Below, in pieces: positions 46,897-59,286 of a stretch of DNA of 64,000 nucleotides; position 1 is the first letter of the stretch, and the number at the start of each line of letters is the position of its first letter. The notes under the pieces were generated by a model. It saw nothing but the letters and a program-made list of their open reading frames with translations. It had not been told where the DNA came from and ran no database searches. The position numbers and the translations under genes are program-made. Source of the DNA: Liquidambar formosana (taxonomy: Eukaryota; Streptophyta; Magnoliopsida; Saxifragales; Altingiaceae); assembly GCA_039720395.1 (NCBI GenBank), contig CM077826.1:37414790-37478789 (forward strand). The letters run 5' to 3'.

Positions 46897-47590
46897 AGGG
46901 AAAATGACAAAATAGTGGGTCAAAATAAAAGTAATCCTTAAAAGAGGGGTAAAACTCTCATATTTCTTTCAAAATGACAATAATGAATTTTAATTCAAAA
47001 AAGAGGAGATTTAAGGTCAAATGCCCATTATACCATTTTAGTAAAAAAATTTCTTGTTTTTTACCCTACCCAAATCCTATCAGATTGTTCTCATTTGTCC
47101 TTATTAAATAAAACTTTACTAATATTTCTCCTATGTGTTGAGAAAGATTAAAAAACAATGATTCTCTATGTTTGTTTGTTTGTTTGTTTTTTTTTTCTTT
47201 TCGTCATTGTTTTTTGAAAAGTATGATTTAAATTTAATTTACATACCTATCTGTGGAAAAAAGAAAAAAAGAAAAAAAAACTTTGCAAATCAAAATATGT
47301 ATATTATTATTCTAGTTGAAATATATTCATATGATCGGTTTTTTTAAATTATATTTTGAGACTTTTAAATTAGGAGAGAAGAGATGAGTTTAATGTGACA
47401 AAGGTATCTAGGTGAGATAAAAAAAAATAAAAAAATAAGGAGGACAGAATGGTTATTATAAAATGGTATATGGTAAATCCCTTGTTTTACGGATTAAAGT
47501 TCATTACTATTATTTTAAATGGAATAATAAAGGTTTGACCCTTTATTTGGAATTACCTTTATTTTGACCCACCATTTTGACATTCTCCCT
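46897..47590. mobile_element. ~694-bp MITE with long inverted ends
   Basis: AGGGAAAATGACAAAATAGT at the left matches the complement of the right end (AGGGAGAATGTCAAAATGGT), followed by GGGTCAAAATAAAAGTAAT against GGGTCAAAATAAAGGTAAT; looser pairing goes on for ~150 bp. TATAT words flank both sides, suggesting a TA-type target. Non-coding. Confidence 0.7.
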
Positions 47591-47643
47591 ATATATTATG
47601 CTATTTGAATACAATCACATGTTTTGATATGAAATGTAATTAT

Positions 47644-47784
47644 GTTGTCACATCCGGATTTTTAACACAACTGAAAAGGGAAATAAATTAGGATTTTCAT
47701 CCATCAGAACATAATATTGATATTAACTTAAAAGGTACAACTATTCATCTCCAAATAAGTTCTTACAAAATTTTTACTATTATG

Positions 47785-47836
<52 letters not shown>

Positions 47837-48287
47837 TAAAAAGAACAAAAAGTCTCTCTCACTTCGCACAATCCAAAGTATTTCTACTTCTTTCATTCAT
47901 TTATTTCGTACCCTGAAATTTTTTATTCTAATATAGGTGAGCTACACAACTCAGTAAGAATAACACTTGTTTTAATTTGGTATTAATCTAAATATAATAG
48001 TTACAAAATAATCATATTATGATGATAGTATTAATTCAGAACACATATTCATATTGTGGCACATTATTCTATTATTTTTCTTAATATAAAAATTTTCATA
48101 CTTGAGCCTATATTGCTATTTGCATGCAACAACATATAAATAAAAAATAAAAAATAAACCCGCATAGGCTCGCTTGCCGTACATGCTTATTATTACAACC
48201 ACAGCACATATGTCCTTATCATATGCATTTACTGGTCATGACCCACTTGCTCAATGACAATATATTAGTGCACTAACTGTAGGGTAT
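47644..48287 (+). mobile_element. LTR-C, first part
   Basis: Begins TGTCACATCCGGATTTTTAAC, a Ty3/gypsy-like LTR start, and is interrupted at 48288 by a solo LTR. It contains (AC)n(AT)n at 47793-47836 and the phrase AACTCAGTAAGAATAAC. It continues at 51503 (CCTTGATTAGATCCGCCTCAG). The 3' limit is unknown, perhaps near 51650 or beyond. Confidence 0.5.
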
Positions 48288-49099
48288 TGTGAACCACGGG
48301 TTTCGATCTAGGGGGGAAGGAGAAACCTTCTTTTAAAAAGACTTGTAGAGATTTAAATTAATAAAAATCTGGTTTTTAAAAGGTTCACAAAAACAAAACA
48401 AACAAGGATTCGCCATCTCATTTTTTAAGGAAAAAAGGAAAACCTTGAAAATAGTTTTAAAGAAAACCTTTGAAAACCAAACACATGACTCCGATCAAGA
48501 AAAAGCAGGTCTATTAAAACAAGAGAGGATTCGGAGACTAAGTTACGATGTGGGAAGGTTCTAGGAAACATCCTATAGGCACCCACATCACCCCAAAATG
48601 GGTCTCTGAATTTATATGGGCTATTTCAATCACTTCCTAATTAGTCACCATGCATATGTAAAGACTTATCCATAAACTATCCATTCATCCATAAACATCC
48701 ATAAAGCAATAAACATCCATAAAGCATGTAAACATCCATGAACAAATAAGAAAAATATGGAAAGCAGTAGAGATATAGAGAATAAGAAACAGATCCATCC
48801 TATTCCTCTAGCAAATATGTGATGGATAAATGATGAAGCATGGGTTCATCTTACTCCTCTAGCATATATATGATGGACAAATGGATAAAAAGAAAGAAAA
48901 AAGAAAACCTAAGATACTTAGTATCCTATGGCGGACTTGAACATTAAATGAGCGCTTACGTACCCTGCATGCAAAGATGCAAGGATCAAAGTCCACGTAG
49001 TTTGATTGAGAAGGGGTTACTCCCTTTACAATGAACTATAAACCCTAAGTTTCCATTAAAAGAAAAGAAGAGTTTTAAAAGAAGAAGGATTTCCAAAAA

Positions 49100-49380
49100 A
49101 TGAATTTGACAAAAGATAGAATTTGAAAAGGGATAGAACTCTTATCCAAAAAAAAGTTTGAGAAAAGTAGAATTCTAAAAGAGATAGAACTCTAATTAAA
49201 AAAGGAATTTGAGAAAAGTAGAATTCTAAAAGAGATAGAACTCCAAATAAAACAGAATTTTAATGAAAGTAGAGTTCTAAAAGAGATAGAACTCTTATTC
49301 AAAAAGAAGTTTTAGAAAGGTAGAATTCTAAAGGAGATAGAACTCTAAGTAAAACAGAATTTTAAGAGAGTTGGAAACTT
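49100..49380. repeat. ~60-bp tandem units with hairpin potential
   Basis: Five units of the type AGAATTCTAAAAGAGATAGA.CTC. In the clearest (about 49270) GAGTTCTA and TAGAACTC are complementary around AAAGAGA. Confidence 0.75.
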
Positions 49381-50581
49381 AGGACTTCTAATCCAAAGTA
49401 AAGAAAATAACCCAAGGGGGGAGAAGAGAACAATTCACAAAAGACTTACCATGAACCACTTACCATATGTAAATTATCCCGAAACATCGAGAAAACACCA
49501 ATTAATCACCCTATGTATTCTATAGGGCAATTATTAAGCTCAAACCAACCATATTCATGCTCAAATCATCATTAGAAGACTTAATTCAAATCTGGACAGA
49601 ATACTAAACATGCATATAATGACCCAATACTCATGCAAATAACAAAAATCAAAAGAAAAACACAAACCTAATATGCTCCTACATGCTCTAAACACCCTAA
49701 TATGCACAAAACTATCAGAAACATGCTAAATAGGCATTACCATGATGAAAATATCATATGAAAATCCTAAACATGAAAAGAAAATCTAACATGATGCCTT
49801 AGGTAAGTAGTTTATGTAAGAATGTGAAATAATCATCCTTACGGCGAATTTTCTTAAATAAAACTATCCGAAGATAATTTTACGTAGAAACCACTCCGCA
49901 TGAATGGTTTCTTCACATATCCTATGTAAAATATATACCTAAGAATGTAAAGAAACTCACAGCGCACTTAAACACACTATAGAAAGCACCTATGCACAAC
50001 CTCACCCTCTAAGGACGATAATTATCCTCGAAAAGAATAATCATCCATACACCTATGAAGACGGGGCTTACACAGCAAGTGTCCTATACAAAAGGTGCTT
50101 AAAATCATGCATATAATTAAACCATGAAGAGAAAATGGCCTAAACACATCAACTAATTTTCTGTGCAAAACGTACTTCTATCTTTAAGAGAGAAACTATC
50201 CTAACAGCAAGCAATTCACAATCCTATTCCACTAGCATGCTTTCACATCATATTTGAATCATATACACTCTAAAATATAGAGTATATATGATTCCCAATT
50301 CAATACTAAGCCATAACTATGCAGATAATGGAGTAGAAGAAGAAGGAATCGTAAAAGGATGCAAAGGAAACTTACAACAAGGCAAAGGTCTTCACTGCGT
50401 TCTTCTTTCTCTTTGGCTTGATTGTCTTCTAGTTCCTCTTCAAAATTGCAGTAAAAAGCCTCCTCCAAGTGATATGGGTGTGTGCAAATTCGTTCTCCCT
50501 AACTCTCTTATGAATATGAAGTGTCAAAAGTCCAGCAAAAGTCCAAAAGTCTAAAGTCCCTTATGCTGATGAATGAGCCTC

Positions 50582-50856
50582 TATTTATAACCAACCAACC
50601 ATATGAACCAATGGTTGAGATTAATTTACCATAAAACCAATCTACGGCTGTAATTAAATCCCATGGATGTTAAACAACTCAAAACCACCTCCCAATAGGC
50701 TTAGAAGTCCTTTAGAAGGCTGAAAGTTGGAGTGGTAGCTGGAGTCCCATTTCGTCAAAACTTCAAAGAGAGACAAATCAGGATGGAGGTCTCGGGTGAC
50801 CGGTTGGACCGGTTGGCCCAACCAGTTGGACCGCTTGGGTGAACCGGTCACCCGAG
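50582..50856 (-). promoter_or_regulatory. dyad cassette and TATA box of solo LTR
   Basis: Perfect outer arms CTCGGGTGACCGGTT and AACCGGTCACCCGAG (50791-50805, 50842-50856). Inside, ACCGGT-type words fall at 50799, 50821 and 50843, 22 bp apart. TATAAATA lies ~200 bp downstream at 50589. Confidence 0.72.
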
Positions 50857-51502
50857 ATTGAACTCAGGTTTCCTCGGTTTTTGGAATTCTAGCTCGGTTT
50901 GGACTCCTAACTTCAAACGGACTTAATTCTCCATTTAAACTCCGATTTGAGTGATTCAAAAGCCAAAATTTCAAGGATTCAATGTAAAATAAGCCTAGAA
51001 TATTCTTGAACCAAAAATCCCTGACCACGGTCAAGTGGCTTGGTTTTCATGAGGCGATTACCTGAAAAAAGGTCAATCAACCATAGAGTAATATGGTGAA
51101 CCAATCCAAAACCTATCAATAAATTAAATTGGCACTTAAATTAGGCTCATATCATCATTCTATGGTCAATGGAACACTCCAAAACAAATTTGGAAGTTAA
51201 TTGGAAAATATACGAAGTAAAAGACGAAATTACCCTTCAAGTCGCAAAAGTTCTAATTAACTATCCAAACCTATCTGGAATTGAACCAAATTTGACACAC
51301 ATATCCAAAATGATCCTAGAAACTAAATGCAAGTGATGGGACTCAACAAAGAGACAAAAATATGCATGCAATGATGACCTATTCTCCTAAGGCTTAAAAG
51401 GGAAAAAGTGTCTTTTAATGCTTAGGGACTCCTAAATGCTTCTAAACCTAATCAAATGCTATCATGATCTCATTGGGGTGAAAATGGAGTGTCTACAGGT
51501 AT

Positions 51503-52560
51503 CCTTGATTAGATCCGCCTCAGCTAACCATCTAACAATTCATTAGTATTCAAAATAATAGCAACAATAATTTGTGCTTTAAATAAAGCATTATTTCAAT
51601 ATAAAGTATGCTACAATGATTTAGATTAAATCAAATATTAATACATAAGGTCTTGAGGGTCCCTACAATTCAAACATTTAGAATTTTATTATATCTATTT
51701 AGTAATAATTAAAACATTTAAATAAAAAATAAACATTTTCTTAATAACCAGGGCCTTAGCATGTTAAATAAAATTCTTTTTTTTTTTCGAAATTAAATTA
51801 CAAAATAGTACACTTTTATATTTATTTACGAAATAGGACACTTTTGTATTTTATTTACAAAGTAGGTCACTTTTTCTTACTAAAAGGTTGTTTTCTTCAT
51901 AAGTATTTACTAAAATATTTTACAGAAAATAATTATAGTGCAGGACAAAACCTCAAATGCTTATATCTTCTTCATACGAAGTCGGATTTGAGTGATTCAA
52001 AAGCCTAGACAAAGCTTATAATGTCTATTTTCATATTCTATGGTTAATTTTGGGAAAGCATTAACACACTAATTCATTTTTTTTCCATTAAAGTTTCAGG
52101 CTTTATAAACCCTATCCAAACTTTAAATTTCAAATATTACTTCCACATTAATCCATACCTTACCAAATTCACAGACTCTAATTACACTCTAAGTGGAAAT
52201 TAAAGCATCAATAATGGCATAGAATCATTGACTATATAAAGAGAATGAAATCACAAGATTCGGATTCTATTAAAGCACCATTTTCAAGCTTTAAAGATTC
52301 AAATTTCGTACATCTAACATCAAATTGAATTAAGAAATCAATACATAACTAAAAGAGGTGTTGTTTCTCACCTTCTAAGCCCAAATTGAGTGCTCAATAT
52401 GTGATGAAACAAATTTTTAGAATTTCTTTTTGTAAAGTCTTTATTTTTAGTGTTGGCAAATTCTGTGTCAAAGGTATGGTTGTGTTCTTGTATCTCTTGA
52501 AGATTTGTAAAGTTGCAAAGATGAGACAAAGTGAAGATTTCAAAACTTCGATTCACACTT
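51503..52560. other. LTR-C continuation and unassigned DNA
   Basis: The first ~100 bp continue LTR-C after the solo LTR. Three short repeats of AAATAG.ACACTTTT lie at 51800-51875. ACTATATAAAG at 52232 is TATA-like. No coding region recognised. Confidence 0.4.
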
Positions 52561-53225
52561 GTTCTTAGGTAAGGTAAGTGACTATAGAAGCCCGGTTCTT
52601 ATTGGTTTATATCATTTCAAATCATTGTTAATGTTTTTATCTTAATTTGAATGGTTTTGAAAATGTTTTTTTTTTTTTTAATTTAAATCTTTTAGTGTTT
52701 TTCTAGGCAAAGTGATCGATCCATGGTTTAGGGTGATCGATCCGAGCTATTTTAGAATAGCTATTTTAGCTTTTTCCTACCCCGATCGATCGGGGTTGAG
52801 GGCCCGATCAATCGATGCTGCTCTAGAAACTCTATTTTGCTTATGTCAACCCAGATCAATCGAGAATGGACTTAGATCAATCGGGGTTCGTAAAAAACTA
52901 ATTATAAAGTTTTCAAAACTTACCTATTTGATCTTTTTTCATGGCTCAACCACTCAGGGTGTCTTAGACTCTATAAATAGGGTTTATTATCATTGAAAGG
53001 GCTCAGCAAGCCTTTCCCAATTAGATTTTATATTCCTTATCTTCTCAAAACCTCTCTAGAGCACTTTAACCTAAGTTTTCACATACATGTTCTAGAGACC
53101 TTCAAACCACACACCTTTCACAACTTTGATTGATTGTAAGTCCATTGCGATGATGATCGAGCTTGCGAGTGTGTGTTTGAAGGAATCACTATGAAAAGGT
53201 TGGTTGCGACCAAAGCCGTGAAGAC
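52561..53225 (+). mobile_element. LTR-like promoter region cut by SIRE copy 2
   Basis: A GATCGATC array, a TATA box and a leader-like stretch, ending abruptly where the next LTR starts (53226). The arrangement equals that of the SIRE U3 at 31 kb, so I read it as part of another LTR, although I cannot align the rest. Borders are unknown. Confidence 0.45.
52714..52979 (+). promoter_or_regulatory. six GATCGATC/GATCAATC sites and TATA box
   Basis: Sites at 52714/52735, 52784/52806 and 52854/52875: pairs spaced 21, 22 and 21 bp, recurring every 70 bp. CTATAAATAG follows at 52971, ~90 bp after the last site. Confidence 0.72.
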
Positions 53226-54402
53226 TGTTAACCTTAATGTTTCATTCCATGATTATATTGTGATTTTGATGATAACAAAACATTGATGATTATGAGCTAA
53301 TGTTTATCATTGAGTTTATCATTATAGGAAGAAAGTGGAGAAAACAATGAAAGCAAACAAGAAGAAACCAAGAGATCAATGGCAATCAAATGGCTTCACC
53401 AAGTGAAAGATCAAGAGAAGCATAGAGCTTTAAAGAAGAGAAGACTCTAACACTCAAGAACCCCAACAAAATAAGACTTGAAATTATTGAAGACTTGGGT
53501 ATTTGGGTGAGAATTAAGACTTCATGTAAATGGTTGAATGGTAAAGCTTAAGTGACCTAAATGGACCTTCGGACCCTTGAACCAATTGATTTTATCATTT
53601 GCATAAGGCCTAAGTTAAAGTGGTTGGACTTGGTTAATCAAATTTATTGGAAAATAACTTTTTACTAGTCTCTACTCAATTCAGTCGACTTATTTGTCAA
53701 ATCAGTCGACTCAATTGTATAGAGAATGATAAAAATGTGTCATACTAATTCGACTGAATTGGTGTTTCAATCGACTGAATTTGCGATTCTAACACTATAA
53801 TGGCTAGTTTCTTAGTCCCATAAAATGCTTCAACAGCTCTATTTTTGAATTGGCTCATTCCCAACGGTCATGAACCATTTCAGCCTATATTTATAGTGTT
53901 CCAAACACTTTGGGAGTATGGATTAACAAAAGAAAAAGGATTATACTCTTCATATCCATTATCAAGCCTTAGATCCAAGAACTTGAGCTTTCATTGTTCA
54001 TATCATATTAGGTTAAACTTAATTCTTTATTCACCCTATCAAGAGGGATTTGTTGTTGTACATTCATAGCTATCTTTGAGAGAGATTAAGGGTTGGGCAT
54101 AACCCTTGTTGAGCAAAGGGGATTTGTTTGTTGTAAAGGTTTTATCTACACTCGCAAGTAGATTGGTTAGTGGATTTGGAATCCTCAAGCGGAGTTCTTG
54201 AGGCAAGGACGTAGGCAGGAGAACTAAACCTCGTTATATCTTGTGTTTGATTTCTCCAACTCTCTCTTATTTATTTGCTTTCATTAATTGTGTTATTTGC
54301 ATCTTTGTTTAATTTACTATATTTGCAAAAGTTTTTTAAAGTTCCATAGATTTTGCATCAACCCAATTCACCCTCCTCTAGGGTTGATTATTTGGGCCAA
54401 CA
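53226..54402 (+). repeat. SIRE copy 2, 5' LTR
   Basis: Runs TGTTAACC..GGGCCAACA. It shares GATTTTGATGATAACAA near its start with the SIRE LTR at 31 kb. CTATATTTATAG at 53884 is TATA-like. GTCGAC-type sites sit at 53684/53705 and 53749/53770 (both pairs 21 bp apart). The PBS follows two bases after its end. Confidence 0.82.
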
Positions 54403-54404
54403 AT

Positions 54405-54416
54405 TGGTATCAAAGC
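54405..54416 (+). other. primer binding site, initiator Met tRNA (one change)
   Basis: TGGTATCAAAGC: one base differs from the TGGTATCAGAGC complement of initiator Met tRNA. Position right after the LTR is as expected. Confidence 0.82.
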
Positions 54417-54447
54417 AGGGCTCTAATTTTTTTTTAGAGTTAAGATC

Positions 54448-55326
54448 ATGTCAAAATATTTTGGAACTCTTATTGCTGAAGGTCAACTGACCCTAAGGCT
54501 ATCTTTGTTTAATGGCTTTCTATATAATTTTTGGAAAATAAAAATGAGAATTTTTATTCAAGCCTCCAACTATGAAATATGGAAGGTCATTGAAAATGGA
54601 CCCTATACACCCACTAAGACCCAAGAAGAATGGGATGACAATGACAAGAAACTCATTGAAATCAATGCTAAAACTATGAATCTTTTATATTGTGCACTTC
54701 TCTCAAATGAATTTAGTAAAATCTCTAGGTGCACTAGCACCAAAGAGATATGGGATGCTCTAGAGGTTACCTGCAAAGGAACACCACAAGTTAAAGAAGC
54801 TAAGATCAACATGCTTGTATGTGAATATGAATTATTTATGACGAAGAAGCATGAAACTATTTCTGAAATGTTTACTCGCTTTAATATTATAGTTAATTCA
54901 TTGAGCTGTCTTGGCAAAATCTATACTAACTCGGAATTAGTGAGAAAAATACTTAGATGTCTTCCTAAAGCTTGGGATTCTTTGACCATCTCTATTCTTC
55001 AAGGAAGGAATCTCAACAATATGAGCTTAAGCGACTTAAATGGCAACCTTACAAAATATGAGCTTACTATGAAAGCTCGTGAAGATGTTGAAGAAGATAG
55101 TGACTCATTTAAAGCATTAAGCAGTAAAGATTTTGTAGCTCATTTTTGCTTCATAGCACAAAAAGAGATGGTAAACTCTAATCTTGATGAATCCTCTAAT
55201 TATGAAGAGCTTCAAATTGCTTTTGATGAGTTACTTGAAAAATGCGAAAAACTTGCTCATAAAAATATTGTTTTGAAAAAGAAAATTTCTTCTCTCTCAA
55301 ATGTTATTGAAATACTTATATTATAA
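54448..55326 (+). pseudogene. gag: SIRE copy 2 gag, zinc knuckles missing
   Basis: The 292-codon frame starts MSKYFGTLIAEGQ, 32 bp after the PBS. The gag domain is intact over residues ~20-225 (NFWKIKMRIFIQAS, SKISRCTSTKEIWDALEVTCKG, KINMLVCEYELF, SELVRKILRCLPKAW) and is a clear relative of the gag at 28664-30394. After residue ~230 it skips in frame from the acidic linker to the FVAHFCFIAQKEM / SNYEELQ block, so the first CX2CX4HX4C knuckle and basic linker are absent. It ends in a short coiled coil, and no pol follows. The second knuckle is also missing. A product would lack RNA-binding knuckles. Confidence 0.85.
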
Positions 55327-55617
55327 AATTGAATGTTTACTATTACCAAATCCTATGAAACTAATATGATTATGTTTAAAATACTACATCATATGATTAG
55401 AAACTTTAATTGATCCAATTAAATTATATAGGTTATAATCATTCTTATCATTTTAAGAATAATATTACATAATGTTATTATTCAATTCTCGTCATCCTCA
55501 ATTCCATAAGAACAACCATATAACCAAATATATTAATGATGAATATTACAACTATTTTTTGCTTAATTAAATAAAAAAAACTCGCTGTAAATTATTTTAA
55601 TTATATCTATCTATCTA

Positions 55618-55690
<73 letters not shown>

Positions 55691-56361
55691 GTTTAAACTT
55701 AAAATTTTCAGGGTCTTTACATATGTGTTAACTAATTTCTTAAAGAGTTAAAATCAAAATAAAATGATTTGATCGTGGAGGTTCAAATTTTGAATAAATA
55801 ATCATTGTCACATGATAAAAAATTATTTTAATGGGGGATCACAATTGGTGATAAAAATTGCTCAGAAGGAGATTTATGCCATTTTAATTATTAAATTTAG
55901 TATAAAGAGTATTTGTGGAATTACAAATTTTAATTTTTTAAAAAATTGACATATTTTTATTATTTAAATTTGGCTGAAGTCTATGTGAAGCTTAATTTAT
56001 TTGATGCAGGAGACAAAATGGTGATGTAAATATAATTGTGACTTGCACACTATGGTGCATAAAATGCGATTTATATGTGAAGTGCAGTCTTAGATTTGTC
56101 GAGCAGGATGGGGATAAGCCTATATGTAGGGATGGCAATTTCGTCTCGATCCATAGGGTCCTGATTCGATCCATACCCAAATGGGCGGGTATTTTTTAAA
56201 TATTTCTGGTATCGGGTCGGGTATGGGTATAAATTTAAAAAAAAAAAAAATTTTTTTGAGTACGGGTCGGGTATGGATCCCAACAAGAAAAAACCCGAAG
56301 ACCCAACTCGACCCGATATATTTACAAAATATATATATTTTTTACAATAAAATATAAATAG
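55327..56361. other. AT-rich stretch with (AT)n and a GGGATGGCAA-type repeat
   Basis: (ATCT)n then (AT)n at about 55605-55687. From 56122 AGGGATGGCAATTT and repeated GGGTCGGGTATGG / CGACCCG words mark a dispersed plant repeat, cut at its right by the Tat LTR. No coding. Confidence 0.5.
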
Positions 56362-59149
56362 TGTGAACCCCGGAAATTGGGCCCACGAGGGATTGAAAAG
56401 AAAGTGGGTTTGAAAAAGAAAAAGGAAAGGAGTCGCCACCTTATTTTTTAAAGGAAACAAGGAAAACCCTAAAAATCAGGTTGTTTTAGGAAAACAATTT
56501 GAATGACTCCATAAAAAAAGGAAAGGCAAAAACCAATCTTTTGAAAACCAAAGAAATCGGGGATTCGGAGGCTAAGTTATGACATGGGAAGGTTCTAGGC
56601 AAAGCCTATAGGCACCCATGTCACCCTTTCGGTCTCTCAGTTCATTTGGGCTAAATTAAAGTCTTTCCATACAAAAATCAGCAAGTATATCATCACAAGA
56701 ATTGCATGCATATCATATATTTCATTCATCCATCCATGCATAATAAGCAAATAAAAACAGAAAATAAAAAGAAGAAAAGAAAACATAAATAAACCTAGGA
56801 TGCTTGGATCCTAGAACGGACTTGAGCCTCACGAAGAGCGCCTACGTACCATGCAACGAAATACATGGATCAAAGTCCACGTAGTTCGATTAGAACTAAG
56901 GTTAAATCCTAATACAAACCTATGGTAAAAACCCTAGGTTTCTTTATTTGATCAAAAGAGTTGAATATGATAGAAAGTTTGATTTTAGGAAAGAAATCCA
57001 CAAAATGGAAACTTTAATAAAAACCAGAATTTTGTTGGTTAAGGAAACCTCTAATTAAACCATAGGATCATATTAAAAATTAACCCTAAATAGGGAGAAG
57101 AGAATGAGTTAAGAAGAAAGGTGAATTGGGGCACCTTCACACCCACTTACCTGAGCGCAATTAGCTCCAAGCATTTAGCCATTTCAAACATAAGCAGCCC
57201 TATTTGCCATAGGACAAATACCACACCTATTTGCACCCTTACAAGTGCTCAAAACCATGCAAAAACACTAACATGCAAATCTGGACAGAATAGTATTATG
57301 GCCTAAAAATCATCCACTAAGCATGCTAACAGCAACACAGCGAACAATAATAAGTCCTAACATATTCCTAGAACCATATCATGCATAAAAACCCTAAAAC
57401 ATACTAACATGCATGCAAAACTATCATGTTTACTCCATATGAAAAACATATACAGCAAACACGAAGAAAAACCAAATAAAAAAGTCTACTTTATCATGCT
57501 ATATGAAAACAAACACGAAACAATGACTCTAAAACCCTAAACTCACAAATATGCTTAAAAACATACAAAACATACTTTAATCATGCTAAAACCAAACTAA
57601 ACAGAAATTAAATCATGCATATTAACTAACTAAAGCAATATAACATGATGAAAATCCTAACTCTAACATGTAATGACACTAATCCTAGCACAAGGACAAG
57701 CAGGAGCACAAGAATCATAACTATGCATTAAAAACCTAAAGGACAGCCCTAAAGCATGCTAAACAGTAGATAAAAAATAGATATTCCATGTATATTAACT
57801 AGCTAGAGTGTTAATACATGATAAAAAAAAGTCACCTTTAACATGCAATAAGCCTAACCCATATGAGAACCTAGTTTAAGCTTGAATAGAGAAGGAGAAT
57901 ACCTTAGGAAGTGGCTCCCCTTGTGTTTGTAATTGTTCGTGGCTCCTCAGGTCTTTAGAGTGAATCAAACCAACACGAATCCTCCTCTTTGTCAAAGTGG
58001 TATCACAGCAAAGAGATCAAAACTCACTCAACTTTGAAAAGAAATAGAAAACAAAAAGAGAACAAGAGAAAAGAAAAAGTGATTCTCGTCACTTTGCAGC
58101 AGCAGCAACTTCAATCGCGTTTTTGGGTATAAAAACGTTGGATTTGGACAAAGCTTGTGAAATACAAAGTTGTAGAGAATTGAATTATCTTTCTAACAAG
58201 ACCAATGTCATCAAATTCTGACTTCGGATGAAAAAGTTATGATTAAAATACGACTGCTGGTTTTCAGAAAATCTGCTGCTGAATTATGACGAATTTCACT
58301 CCCTCCAAACCCTCTCCTCTTCTCCCTTGTTTAAAGACATTAAGAGAGTATTTATAGCTGAAATCTGGAGTTTCCCTTTCCTTCCTGGACTAGGTTTCCT
58401 TGGAGAATAATCAAAAGGTATTTTATAATGATAAAAGACTTCTAATCTGAATAGGAAAAGGAAATTGTCTTTTATAAAAATTGGGAGACTGACCGCTAAC
58501 ACGCATGCACATGTATCGTATGTGCGTACACACACTCATCACATACGTACACGTGTTAGTGTCATGATAAAAATGGCTAATTTAATAAAATAATTTTCTT
58601 TTCATTTTAACCAAAAATCTCATGCTGTGATTCGCACTAATTCTTCAAGGATAATCCGTAAATAACCACACTAAACTCATCATCAGGCCATATCAAAATT
58701 GAACTTCATGAAACACTTTTGAGGGTAAAATGATGACTAATGAAAGTCAATTTGAAAAGATTTGGTTGGTAATTGTGAGTCAATTAGAGCTAACCCAAGG
58801 AAGGGTCAATTAACCAACTTGAACCACATCGAGCCATTTTAATCCCGAGCCATTGACTTACCAAATTGACACTAAAAATACCTCTTATGCATCCATATGA
58901 ACTCCAATTGACAATTTGGAGATCATTCCAAGGTCAAATGAAAAGTTTGGGACTTAAAAGACGATTATGCCCCTCAAGTCACAAAAGCTCTTATTATCCC
59001 TCAAGATCAACTCCAATTTGAACCAAAATTCATATCCATTGTCCTTGTGACTCTAGAAAACTAATGCAAGTGACTAGACTCAAAAACAAAACAAAAACAT
59101 GCATGAAATGATGAGCCCTAGTAAGGTGGTGCAAAAATGGGGTGTGACA
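56362..59149 (-). repeat. 3' LTR of Tat-type element, 2.8 kb
   Basis: TGTGAACCCC at the left and GGTGTGACA at the right; in element sense it starts TGTCACACCCC. Related throughout to the solo LTR at 18538 (GGAGTCGCCACC, GGGGATTCGGAGGCTAAGTTA, GCGCCTACGTACCATG). A purine-rich AATGAGGGG lies just outside its start, where a polypurine tract is expected for a minus-strand element. TATAAATA is at 58356-58349. Integrase on the same strand (63733-63999) supports this being the 3' LTR. Confidence 0.75.
58349..58559 (-). promoter_or_regulatory. dyad cassette and TATA box of Tat LTR
   Basis: CTAACACG and CGTGTTAG bound the cassette (58496, 58552). GCATGC, GCGTAC and TACGTA centres fall 20-21 bp apart. 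The motif differs wholly from the other two Tat-type LTRs, but the place upstream of TATAAATA is the same (~140 bp). Confidence 0.6.
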
Positions 59150-59286
59150 GAAGCCCCTCATTGGCGAACAAGTTACACTTGTGAACCAATGATAAAGAAC
59201 AACCCATTTTTGGCCAAAAAACCCGGAGAAATCACACATTGATACCAAAAAATGATAGGAGGTTGAAAACCTGAGACTGAAATAAG

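Larger units (their letters stand above)
48288..51497 (-). mobile_element. solo LTR, Tat-type, 3.2 kb
   Basis: Ends TGTGAACCACGGG and GTGTCTACA, with GGTAT duplicated at both sides (48283-48287, 51498-51502). It is related to the LTRs at 18538 and 56362 (CGGAGACTAAGTTACGATGTGGGAAGG words, GCGGACTTGAACAT). TATAAATA (minus) is at 50589-50582, with a dyad cassette at 50791-50856. It contains ~60-bp tandem units (49100-49380). No coding. Confidence 0.85.
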
